Shown here: positions 35,847 to 43,585 of the stretch, one piece after another
Layout of the letters: each line of letters begins with the position of its first letter
How positions within the stretch are numbered: position 1 is the stretch's first letter
Assembly: GCF_003269035.1 (NCBI RefSeq)
Contig: NZ_QLTK01000031.1
Coordinates: 19,139 to 83,138, forward strand
Length of the DNA stretch: 64,000 bases
Direction: 5' to 3'
Source: Paraburkholderia bryophila
Lineage (GTDB): Bacteria > Pseudomonadota > Gammaproteobacteria > Burkholderiales > Burkholderiaceae
Program-made: the position numbers and the translations under genes
Notes under the pieces: generated by a model
Told to the model about the DNA's origin: nothing
The model's database searches: none
What the model saw: only the letters and a program-made list of their open reading frames with translations

Positions 35847-36490
35847 TCCGGGTGCTGATCGCCGACGACCACGCGCTGGTGCGCGACGGTCTGCGGCATA
35901 TTCTGCGCAACGCCAACGGCTTCGAAGTGGTCGGCGAGGCCAACGACGGCACAAGTGCGATCGCGCTGGTCCGCTCGCAGGCCGCCGAGGTGCTGGTGCT
36001 CGATCTGTCGATGCCCGGGCGCAACGGCGTGGAGCTGATCAAACAGATCAAGGAGGAAATGCCGGCGCTGCGAATACTCGTCCTGACCATGCATGCCGAA
36101 CAGCAGTACGCGGTGCGCGCATTCAAGGCCGGCGCGTCGGGTTATCTGACGAAGGAAAGCGCCAGCGCCGAACTGGTCGCGGCGGTCTCCAAGGTCGCGT
36201 CCGGCGGCGTCTACGTCAGCCTCGCCATGGCCGAACGTTTTGCGCAGAGCCTCAACGAGCCGGCCGACACCTTGCCGCATCAACGGCTGTCGGATCGCGA
36301 GTTCGACGTGTTCCGCCGCATTGCCGCCGGCCAGACGCTGAGCGAGATTGCCGGCGAACTGTGCGTCAGCAGCAAGACGGTCAGCACGTACAAGACACGC
36401 ATCTTCGAGAAAATGCAGATGCCGCACGAAGCCGCACTGGTGCGCTACGCGCTGCGCCACAAACTGCTCGGCGACGACGACGAGATTTGA
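35843..36490 (+). CDS. LuxR/NarL-family response regulator
   Basis: The 215-aa protein has a receiver domain with the acidic pair D8-D9, phosphorylation site D54 in VLVLDLSMPG, and Lys in YLTKESASAE. The C-terminal helix-turn-helix reads LSDREFDVFRRIAAGQTLSE, then IAGELCVSSKTVSTYKTRIF (about residues 150-200). It overlaps the kinase gene by 4 bp and is its cognate partner. A CGTGTAGG inverted repeat just downstream, before the next regulator, is a plausible target. Confidence 0.92.
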   Translation: MIRVLIADDHALVRDGLRHILRNANGFEVVGEANDGTSAIALVRSQAAEVLVLDLSMPGRNGVELIKQIKEEMPALRILVLTMHAEQQYAVRAFKAGASGYLTKESASAELVAAVSKVASGGVYVSLAMAERFAQSLNEPADTLPHQRLSDREFDVFRRIAAGQTLSEIAGELCVSSKTVSTYKTRIFEKMQMPHEAALVRYALRHKLLGDDDEI

Positions 36491-36547
36491 CACGCACCTC
36501 TGGCGTAACACCCTTGCTGTTCTTCTGAATTCAGCATTCAAGCTGTT

Positions 36548-36569
36548 CGTGTAGGAAATCCCCTACACG
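36548..36569. promoter_or_regulatory. inverted repeat, possible response-regulator operator
   Basis: CGTGTAGG-AAATCC-CCTACACG has perfect 8-bp arms and lies 75 bp before the single-domain regulator. The TAGG-N6-CCTA core resembles sites of NreC/NarL-type regulators. It could also form a hairpin after the response-regulator gene, but no T tract follows. Confidence 0.5.
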
Positions 36570-36643
36570 ACTTCCTCCTCGCCTACCTGAAGTTCGTTCA
36601 GCGCCGATTCCTTTTTGAGATAGCGCGCCCGATACTTCCAGCC

Positions 36644-37075
36644 ATGAAATCAAGCCCGTCACAACACGCGTTGCGCGTGTTCCTCGTCGAGGATGCACTG
36701 GCCATCCGGGCGCGCATGGCGGCCCGTCTGGGTGCGATCGAAGGTGTCGAAATCGTCGGTGAAGCCGAGGAACCGGAAGCCGCGTTCGCGGCGATCGGCG
36801 CGTGTGCTGCCGACATCGTGGTGCTCGATCTGCGCCTCGCGGGCGGCACCGGTCTGGCGTTGTTGCAGCGCCTCGCGCAGCGCAACTCGCCGGTCGTCAC
36901 GATGGTGCTGACGAACCATTCCGGCGCATGGTTCCGGCAAGCCTGCCTGACGAACGGTGCGCGCTACTTCTTCGACAAGACGAGCGAATTCGATCTTGCC
37001 TGTCACACCATCCAGCGACTTGCCCACGCGCATTGCGCACGGGATCTCTATCATCTGGGAGCACACCATGTCTGA
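36644..37075 (+). CDS. single-domain response regulator (receiver only)
   Basis: The 143-aa protein is a CheY-like receiver with acidic residues E16-D17, phosphoacceptor D62 in IVVLDLRLAGG, Thr90 in VLTNHSG and K112 in YFFDKTSEFD. It has no output domain. It overlaps the start of the FNR gene by 8 bp, so the two are co-translated. It may take phosphate from the nearby kinase and tune the system as a sink or by protein contact. Confidence 0.88.
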   Translation: MKSSPSQHALRVFLVEDALAIRARMAARLGAIEGVEIVGEAEEPEAAFAAIGACAADIVVLDLRLAGGTGLALLQRLAQRNSPVVTMVLTNHSGAWFRQACLTNGARYFFDKTSEFDLACHTIQRLAHAHCARDLYHLGAHHV

Positions 37076-37916
37076 TGTTGCCGACTACCTTGGAACCCGG
37101 CCGCCGGCGCCGACTGCCGCTGTCGTGCCGACTGTGCCGCTCGTGCCGATTTCGTCGCGCTCGCCGCTCGCGGACGCGGCCTCGTCGCCGCAAGGGAAAC
37201 CGGCTGGTCTCGCCGCGCCCGACGCGAAACGCGCCGGCGTGCCGTGTTCGAGTTGCGCGATGCAGTCCTTCTGTATGCCTGAGGGCTTGACGCGCGCCGA
37301 GGCGGAGCGCATCGAAGCGTTGATCTGTCCGTCGCGCACCATCCGGAACGGCGAGACCCTGTTCCGCACCGGCGATTCGTTCCAGAGCCTCTACGCGGTT
37401 CGCGCGGGCTCGTTCAAGACCGTCGTGATGCATCGCGACGGCCGCGAGCAGGTCACGGGCTTTCATCAGGCCGGCGACATGCTTGGCCTCGACGGCGTCT
37501 GCTCGGGCCACCATAGTTGCGACGCGGTCGCGATCGAAGACAGCCAGGTCTGCATCATCCCGTTCCATCTGCTCGAGGCCATGTGCCGCGACGTCAAGGT
37601 CGTGCAGCAGCACGTGCATCGCATGATGGGCGGCGAGATCGTTCGCGAGGCAACGCTCATGATGTTGCTCGGCACGATGTCCGCCGAGCAACGCGTCGCG
37701 ACGTTCCTGCTCAACCTGTCGGGCAAGCTGAGCAAACGCGGCTATTCGCCGGCCGAATTCCATCTGCGCATGACGCGCGAGGAGATCGGCAGCTACCTCG
37801 GTATGAAGCTCGAAACCGTCAGCCGGATGCTGTCGAAGTTCCAGAAAGACGGTCTGGTCGACACCCACGGCAAACAGATCCGGATTCTCGACATGGACGG
37901 CCTGCGCCGCGTGTAG
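37068..37916 (+). CDS. fnr: FNR-type oxygen-sensing transcriptional regulator
   Basis: The 282-aa Crp/Fnr protein has the four cysteines for an oxygen-labile 4Fe-4S cluster: C60, C63 and C69 in PCSSCAMQSFC, and C162 in QVCIIPF. The cyclic-nucleotide-binding-like fold spans about 85-200. The helix-turn-helix ends in ETVSRMLSKFQ, with the Glu, Ser and Arg that read TTGAT half-sites. The N terminus carries a Pro/Ala-rich extension of about 55 residues ahead of the cluster, longer than E. coli FNR. GGGAG before the ATG at 37068 sets the start. FNR boxes at 31392 and 33275 are likely targets. Confidence 0.93.
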   Translation: MSDVADYLGTRPPAPTAAVVPTVPLVPISSRSPLADAASSPQGKPAGLAAPDAKRAGVPCSSCAMQSFCMPEGLTRAEAERIEALICPSRTIRNGETLFRTGDSFQSLYAVRAGSFKTVVMHRDGREQVTGFHQAGDMLGLDGVCSGHHSCDAVAIEDSQVCIIPFHLLEAMCRDVKVVQQHVHRMMGGEIVREATLMMLLGTMSAEQRVATFLLNLSGKLSKRGYSPAEFHLRMTREEIGSYLGMKLETVSRMLSKFQKDGLVDTHGKQIRILDMDGLRRV

Positions 37917-38047
37917 CCGTGAGCAAGCAATCGGGCGACGGGCACGGCGCTCCACATCCATGTTCAGATCTGCCGCCTCGATCGGTGCGCATTCGTGCCG
38001 CGGCATTCGCGCGTCTGCGCGCCCCAGCGACCCAGCGACCCAGCGAA

Positions 38048-39271
38048 TCACTCCGGCTGCGCCTGTGCACGCGCGGCAGGCTGCAGATCAGGCTCATGCG
38101 GCGCAGCCGTTTTGCCCGGCCCGGTTGAATCGGGCGCATCCGGATGCGCGAGTCGCTTCGCCCGTTCAGCCACGGTCCTCGCACCCCGCCGCGCTCGCAT
38201 GGCCAGTAAGCCCCAGATCGAATTGACGATCTGCACGGTCCACGCGGTGCTCGCCGCGTCGCGCGACCAGTACGACTTGAAGCGCTCGACGCCGACGCCG
38301 AAATCGAGGTCGTAACCGTTATCGAAGGCCCATTTGACGCATTGCTCGACGGCGATCAGGCCGGGACAGCATTTGCCGAAGTACGGGTCGTAGCCCGCGA
38401 AAATCGCACTCGCCCACGGATTGCCGAGGCTGACGATAATGCCGGCCACCGGCGCTTCGTCGAGCGTGACCACGATCAGGCGCGCCATCGAAGGCACATC
38501 CGCCGAGTAGATCAGCTTGCCGAGAAAACGCTCGAACTCGGGCGAGTCGAGCCACACGCTGCGTTTGCCGACCCGGTCGCTCCAGCTGCGCTTGCAGTTG
38601 AACATCCACTCGATGATCGCCGCGGTCTCGCTTTCCTCGGTCGGATCCATCACCCGCACCGCCACCTCGCCTTCCTTCGAGAGCCGGTTCGCGAAGGTGC
38701 CGGGCCGTTTGCCGAACAGCGTGCCGAGCGAGCTGCAATACTCGTCCCACGTGCCCTGCCCGCGGAGTTTCGCCGCCGACGCGTTGTGCGCCTCGGCAAA
38801 CAGCACATGACGCTCCTGCGTCACCAGCCGATGCAGATCGAGCGTGTTGCGCACATACGGCAGGTGAATGAAATCCGCGCCGCAACGCCGCCGGGCCGTC
38901 TCCCATGCGCCCTCCACCCGGGCCGCCGTCGCCGCGTCGTTCTCGACGAGCACGCTCGTGTAGTCGCCGCCTTCGGGACCGAGCGGCACCAGATAGGTCC
39001 ACAGTACGCGCTGCACCGTTTCGAGCGGCCAGATCATGACCAGTCGCCCGTCTTCGCGACATACGATGCATTTGAGTCCCCGGCCGTGCGGCTTCGTCAC
39101 GTGTTTCCAGGCGAGCCAGCAGAAACTGAACGACTGATAGTAGTAGCCTTGTGCCTTTAGCCAGAGCGCATCCCACTCGGGCTGCAATGCGCGAAAATCG
39201 GCTTCGTCGCTGATGATGTCGTAACGCCGCAAGCTTTGCGTGTTCTGCCCGGTCTGCGTAGTCGCGTCCAC
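38048..39271 (-). CDS. GNAT/FemAB-like acyltransferase (CelD/BioF2 type)
   Basis: The 407-aa protein has the double-GNAT layout of the Acetyltransf_6 group that often serves exopolysaccharide modification. Typical features are ALQPEWDALWLKAQG at the start, YYQSFSFCWLAWKHV, and the late core FAGYDPYFGKCCPGLIAVEQ followed by DLDFGVGVERFKSYWS. The GTG at 39271 has GGGAGG at ideal spacing; the open frame runs far upstream without coding character. The C-terminal 45 residues are Pro/Ala/Gln-rich. It stands alone, so its sugar or peptide substrate is unknown. Confidence 0.75.
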   Translation of the reverse strand: MDATTQTGQNTQSLRRYDIISDEADFRALQPEWDALWLKAQGYYYQSFSFCWLAWKHVTKPHGRGLKCIVCREDGRLVMIWPLETVQRVLWTYLVPLGPEGGDYTSVLVENDAATAARVEGAWETARRRCGADFIHLPYVRNTLDLHRLVTQERHVLFAEAHNASAAKLRGQGTWDEYCSSLGTLFGKRPGTFANRLSKEGEVAVRVMDPTEESETAAIIEWMFNCKRSWSDRVGKRSVWLDSPEFERFLGKLIYSADVPSMARLIVVTLDEAPVAGIIVSLGNPWASAIFAGYDPYFGKCCPGLIAVEQCVKWAFDNGYDLDFGVGVERFKSYWSRDAASTAWTVQIVNSIWGLLAMRARRGARTVAERAKRLAHPDAPDSTGPGKTAAPHEPDLQPAARAQAQPE

Positions 39272-39504
39272 ATGACCTCCCGAAACGCCGGACAGTGCGA
39301 CGCGCGCGCATGGGCCTCGCGGACACGAAACATCGCCGACATGGGTGAAAACGGATGCGTAAAGCATGCCTTGGGGCGGTATTCGCGTGTGTGCGGTGCC
39401 GAACATTACAGTACGGCAACACGGGATTTCAAACCTTGCAGCGGCGCCGAGCACGCGCCACGTGGGAACGCCGGTTGCGTTAATCTGCGCCGAAGGCTCG
39501 CCGC

Positions 39505-39536
39505 GAGAACACGAGAACACGAGAACACGAGAACAC
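39505..39536. repeat. four 8-bp tandem units before a small secreted protein gene
   Basis: GAGAACAC is repeated four times without mismatch and ends at the ribosome-binding site GAGGAGG of the following gene. Copy-number change would alter the promoter-to-start spacing by 8 bp steps. Confidence 0.75.
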
Positions 39537-39548
39537 GAGGAGGCAATC

Positions 39549-39959
39549 ATGAATAAGCGCCGTTTTTGCGATCGGTCCCGGGGTGCGGCCACCGCCCAAC
39601 TGCTCCTGCTGCTCCTGCTGTTCATGCTGCCGCCCCCGCCGTCCGCGCTGGCGAGCGAGGAAAGCGCCAACGCCAGCACCGAAGCCGCCGGCCAGCGTGC
39701 GCGATTCATGCAGGACTTCTGCGGCACTTCGCCGGAGGCCATCGCCCAATACAAGGAAAAGCTCGCCAAAGTCCTCACCGAGGCGAGCGACTTCGATACC
39801 CGCTGGCAAAGCGGCTGGCGGCTTGGCGAGCGGGACGCGCTGCAGTTGCGCGCACTGCAACTGAACTCGCCGGCCGAATTCGCCACCCGCGTGAAAAACA
39901 ATTGCGAGCGCGTCAGGTGGCAGGCCGCCAACTCGCTGCGGCCGCGTGCGCCCAGGTAG
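39549..39959 (+). CDS. hypothetical small secreted protein
   Basis: The 136-aa protein has a signal peptide (basic MNKRRFCDRSRG, then a Leu-rich core, cleavage probably after SALAS). The mature part is helical and charged with two Cys (DFCGTSPEA and NNCERV), which may form a disulfide. I know no family. A strong GAGGAGG site precedes the ATG, which supports expression. The 8-bp tandem repeat just upstream is unusual. It lies 120 bp before mreB on the same strand. Confidence 0.6.
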   Translation: MNKRRFCDRSRGAATAQLLLLLLLFMLPPPPSALASEESANASTEAAGQRARFMQDFCGTSPEAIAQYKEKLAKVLTEASDFDTRWQSGWRLGERDALQLRALQLNSPAEFATRVKNNCERVRWQAANSLRPRAPR

Positions 39960-40079
39960 TGTGCGCCGCGAAACTGTTATTCTTCACGCTCTTTCGACCG
40001 TCATCTGGTCCCCTGCCGCCTCCGGGCGGCATCCCCAAGCGGCGCTCATGCGCCCGGCATCCAAGAGACAGGTATCTGC

Positions 40080-41123
40080 ATGTTCGGTTTTCTGCGCGGC
40101 TATTTTTCCAATGACCTGGCTATCGACCTCGGCACGTCGAACACCCTGATTTATATGCGCGGCAAGGGCATCGTGCTCGACGAACCCTCGGTGGTGTCGA
40201 TTCGCCAGGAAGGCGGTCCGAACGGCAAGAAGATCATTCTGGCCGTCGGCAAGGAAGCAAAACAGATGCTCGGCAAGGTGCCGGGCAATATCGAGGCGAT
40301 CCGCCCGATGAAGGACGGCGTGATCGCCGACTTCAACATCACGCAGCAGATGATCAAGCGCTTCATCCAGATGGCGCACGAGACGCGCATGTTCGCGCCG
40401 TCGCCACGCATCATCATCTGCGTGCCGTGCGGCTCGACCCAGGTCGAGCGGCGCGCGATCAAGGAAGCTGCGCACAGTGCCGGCGCCTCGCAGGTCTATC
40501 TGATCGAAGAGCCGATGGCCGCGGCCACCGGCGCGGGGCTGCCGGTGTCGGAGGCGACCGGGTCGATGGTTGTCGACATCGGCGGCGGCACCACCGAAGT
40601 GGGCGTGATCTCGCTCGGCGGCATCGTGTACAAAGGCTCGGTGCGGGTGGGCGGCGACAAATTCGACGACGCGATCGTTAATTACATTCGCCGCAACTAC
40701 GGCATGCTGATCGGCGAGCAAACCGCCGAAGCGATCAAGAAGGAGATCGGCTCCGCGTTCCCGGGCTCCGAAGTCCGGGAGATGGAGGTCAAGGGCCGCA
40801 ATATGTCGGAAGGCATTCCGCGCAGCTTCACGGTGTCGAGCAACGAGATTCTCGAAGCGCTCACCGACCCGCTCAATCAGATCGTCTCCGCCGTGAAGAT
40901 CGCGCTGGAGCAAACGCCGCCGGAACTGGGCGCGGACATCGCCGAACGCGGCATCACGCTGGCGGGCGGCGGTGCGTTGCTGCGCGACCTGGACCGACTC
41001 CTTGCCGAGGAAACCGGCCTGCCCGCATTCGTGGCCGAAGCGCCGCTCACGTGCGTGGTGCGCGGGTCGGGCATGGCGCTGGAGCGGATCGAGAAGTTTG
41101 GCGGCGCGTTTTCGTACGAGTGA
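40080..41123 (+). CDS. mreB: MreB, actin-like rod-shape protein (orphan copy)
   Basis: The 347-aa cytoskeletal protein carries the actin-fold phosphate loops IDLGTSNTLIY (residues 15-25) and VVDIGGGTTEVGVISLGG, and the adenosine motif LAGGGALLRDLD. The N terminus MFGFLRGYFSN is amphipathic and fits membrane binding. mreC and mreD do not follow, so it is not the usual rod operon. It is probably a second mreB or a relocated one. A strong hairpin follows the gene. Confidence 0.93.
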   Translation: MFGFLRGYFSNDLAIDLGTSNTLIYMRGKGIVLDEPSVVSIRQEGGPNGKKIILAVGKEAKQMLGKVPGNIEAIRPMKDGVIADFNITQQMIKRFIQMAHETRMFAPSPRIIICVPCGSTQVERRAIKEAAHSAGASQVYLIEEPMAAATGAGLPVSEATGSMVVDIGGGTTEVGVISLGGIVYKGSVRVGGDKFDDAIVNYIRRNYGMLIGEQTAEAIKKEIGSAFPGSEVREMEVKGRNMSEGIPRSFTVSSNEILEALTDPLNQIVSAVKIALEQTPPELGADIAERGITLAGGGALLRDLDRLLAEETGLPAFVAEAPLTCVVRGSGMALERIEKFGGAFSYE

Positions 41124-41135
41124 GGCTGCGCAAAC

Positions 41136-41171
41136 CAGTTTGGCCGAGCGCGGGTTCGCCCGGCCGAACTG
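41136..41171 (+). terminator. hairpin after mreB
   Basis: Arms CAGTTTGGCCG and CGGCCGAACTG form an 11-bp stem with one G-U pair around a 14-nt GC-rich loop, 13 bp after the mreB stop. No T run follows. Confidence 0.55.
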
Positions 41172-41420
41172 ATGAACGTAAGTCGTAGACGGGTCGCAGA
41201 TGCCGCCATGCGGTGCAGCTTCAGAAAATCAAAACAATTCAGACCACCTTACCGGCGAGTCGCGCCCGCGGCTACAGCCGTCTGCGGCGTGCGCCGTTGC
41301 GACGCATAGGCCCCTCGTGGCGCCGAGTTTATATTCCGCAGGGTAGCGGCCGAATTAGCTAACTCACCATTCCGACCGAATCAAATTTCTTGCCGATCGG
41401 AATATCGCGAGGGATACCCT

Positions 41421-43466
41421 ATGTCACAAGCGTTGAAAGGCGCTTTCATTTATTGCGCCTGCGTTTTAAGCGGAATTTTTACGATTTCCGCGGCTTACGC
41501 AACCGATACCCGTGCACTCTGGCAAGATTCAACCGCACAACACAACGATCCATTGACATCAAGAATCGAGCCGGGAAATCCGGCACAGCGACGAGTTCTC
41601 ACACTGAGCTTCTCCGGCCTAAAATCAGAAATAGCGGCAATTCCTATAAACCGAGACGAAATAACCTCACGATCCGAAAATCCTGATGTCCGGCTATCTT
41701 TGCCCTTACCAGAGGGTGGTTTCTCCGAGTTTGTCTTGTCCGATTCCGGCACCCTGCCGCCGGCCCTGGCCCAACGCTATCCGGACATCCGCAGCCTGAA
41801 AGGCCGCGACGGCGAGGGACGCACCGTGCGTGTGGATATCTCGCCGCAAGGCATGAAAGCCATGGTGTACGACAAGGACGGCGCGTGGCTGGTGCAGCCC
41901 GCGCAAACGCTGAGCGGCAAGGTGCAAAACGCCCAGGCGCGCGGCGATCAGTACTGGAGCTTCCGCCGTCATTCGCTCCCGGCGTCGGATCGGCCATTTC
42001 ACGAGCCGATTATTGATGCTTCTCCCGTGGGTAATCCGTCAGTCGCGAACCGCGACCGGTTTCAGTCGCGCACCGCGACCGGCATGATTCGTCGCGATTA
42101 TCGGATTGCGGTTGCGGCGACCAGTTTATATACCGCAAAATTCGGTGGCACCGTTGCCGGCGGATTAGCGGCCGTGAGTCTGATGATTAACCGCGTCAAT
42201 GAAATATTCGAGCAGGACTTCGGCGTACATCTGACCTTGATTCCCAATAACGACAAGCTCATCTATACGAATGCCGCCACCGACCCTTACCTGAAAGCCT
42301 ACGACATCCTGCTGGCCAACGTCGAGAATCTGGACCGCGTCATCGGTGCGGCCGGCTTCGATCTCGGGCATGTGGTCACTACGGGCGACGGAGGCGTGGT
42401 CGGCCGCATCGGCAATACCTGCCGCAACGATGCCGGCCGGAACAACAAGGCAGCCGGCACCACCGGGCGCAGCAATCCCGTGGGCGACGCGTTCTATGTC
42501 GATTTCGTCGCGCATGAGTTGGGGCATCAATTCGGCGCCTGGCATACTTTCAACCGTTGCGGCGGAGGCAGATCGACATTGGCGGAGTCGGCGCTCGAAC
42601 CCGGCAGCGGTTCCACGATCATGGGGTATGCGGGCATGTGTCTCCCCTCGGAGAATCTGCAGAAATATTCGGATCCGTATTTCCATGCCATCAGTCAGGA
42701 GCAGGTGAATGCGTGGATTTCATCGAGAGGCGGTGACTGCGCCGTTAAAAGTGTCAATCGGAGCAGCGCGCCGGAGATCGACCCGCAGAATCTGCCGGGC
42801 GGCGGTTTCGACTCGCTCACGATTCCCTCCGGTACGCCGTTCGTCCTGAGGGGGCATGCGACCGGCAGTGCAGGCGCAACCACGACTTATGGCTGGGAAC
42901 ACATCGATGCCGGCCCGATTCAAGGCGTTGTACTCAAGGACGACGGCGTAGGTCCGCTGTTCCGTTCGTATCTCCCCAACACCACCGGCGAACGCGTGTT
43001 TCCGCGTCTCGCGGCGGTCCTCGGCGACGAGCCGTTGGGCAACGGCGAAGCCTACCCCGCCACGAACCGCACACTGACGTTCCGCTTGACGGCGCGCGAT
43101 ACCGCTCATGACACCACGGCCAGTTCGGATGTCACGCTCAACGTGCTGAAGACCGCGCGTCCTTTTGCCGTGACCTTGCCGGGCCGCGCCGCGACGTTGA
43201 CCGGCGGCGCCATGCAATCGATCGGCTGGGACGTCGCGGGCACCGACAAGGCGCCAATCTCGTGCGCCCAGGTGCGTATCGATCTGTCGGTGGACGGCGG
43301 CTACACCTACCTGCCGCGACCGCTGGCCGCCGCCGTACCGAACACCGGCAGCGCGTCCGTCATGCTGCCGCGCATGGGCCAGCGCACCGCCGATGCACGC
43401 ATCAAGGTAAGTTGCGTCGACAACGTCTTCTTCGCGGTCTCGGCGTCGAACTTTACTATCCAGTAA
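41421..43466 (+). CDS. secreted reprolysin-like zinc metalloprotease (metzincin)
   Basis: The 681-aa protein has a Sec signal (hydrophobic residues about 8-25, cleavage near AAYAT). A pro-region of about 200 residues follows. The zinc motif is HELGHQFGAWH with ligands H365, H369 and H375 and catalytic E366; the Met-turn is IMGYAGM at M401. The Cys in FNRCGGG and AGMC probably pair. The C-terminal 250 residues are beta-rich and may bind substrate or carry the export signal. The start has GAGGGA upstream, and a 7-bp inverted repeat (41369-41375 with 41397-41403) lies in the leader. It is probably extracellular, acting on host or bacterial proteins. Confidence 0.88.
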   Translation: MSQALKGAFIYCACVLSGIFTISAAYATDTRALWQDSTAQHNDPLTSRIEPGNPAQRRVLTLSFSGLKSEIAAIPINRDEITSRSENPDVRLSLPLPEGGFSEFVLSDSGTLPPALAQRYPDIRSLKGRDGEGRTVRVDISPQGMKAMVYDKDGAWLVQPAQTLSGKVQNAQARGDQYWSFRRHSLPASDRPFHEPIIDASPVGNPSVANRDRFQSRTATGMIRRDYRIAVAATSLYTAKFGGTVAGGLAAVSLMINRVNEIFEQDFGVHLTLIPNNDKLIYTNAATDPYLKAYDILLANVENLDRVIGAAGFDLGHVVTTGDGGVVGRIGNTCRNDAGRNNKAAGTTGRSNPVGDAFYVDFVAHELGHQFGAWHTFNRCGGGRSTLAESALEPGSGSTIMGYAGMCLPSENLQKYSDPYFHAISQEQVNAWISSRGGDCAVKSVNRSSAPEIDPQNLPGGGFDSLTIPSGTPFVLRGHATGSAGATTTYGWEHIDAGPIQGVVLKDDGVGPLFRSYLPNTTGERVFPRLAAVLGDEPLGNGEAYPATNRTLTFRLTARDTAHDTTASSDVTLNVLKTARPFAVTLPGRAATLTGGAMQSIGWDVAGTDKAPISCAQVRIDLSVDGGYTYLPRPLAAAVPNTGSASVMLPRMGQRTADARIKVSCVDNVFFAVSASNFTIQ

Positions 43467-43585
43467 CGGCTGCGGACGCTTCATGCGGCAACGCGCCGTG
43501 CCGATTATTTTCAGCACGGCGCGCGAACTTATACTCCGTACTCCGACGGGTTCGCTCACGTTCCGTCTTTGGCTGCGGAGTAGCA

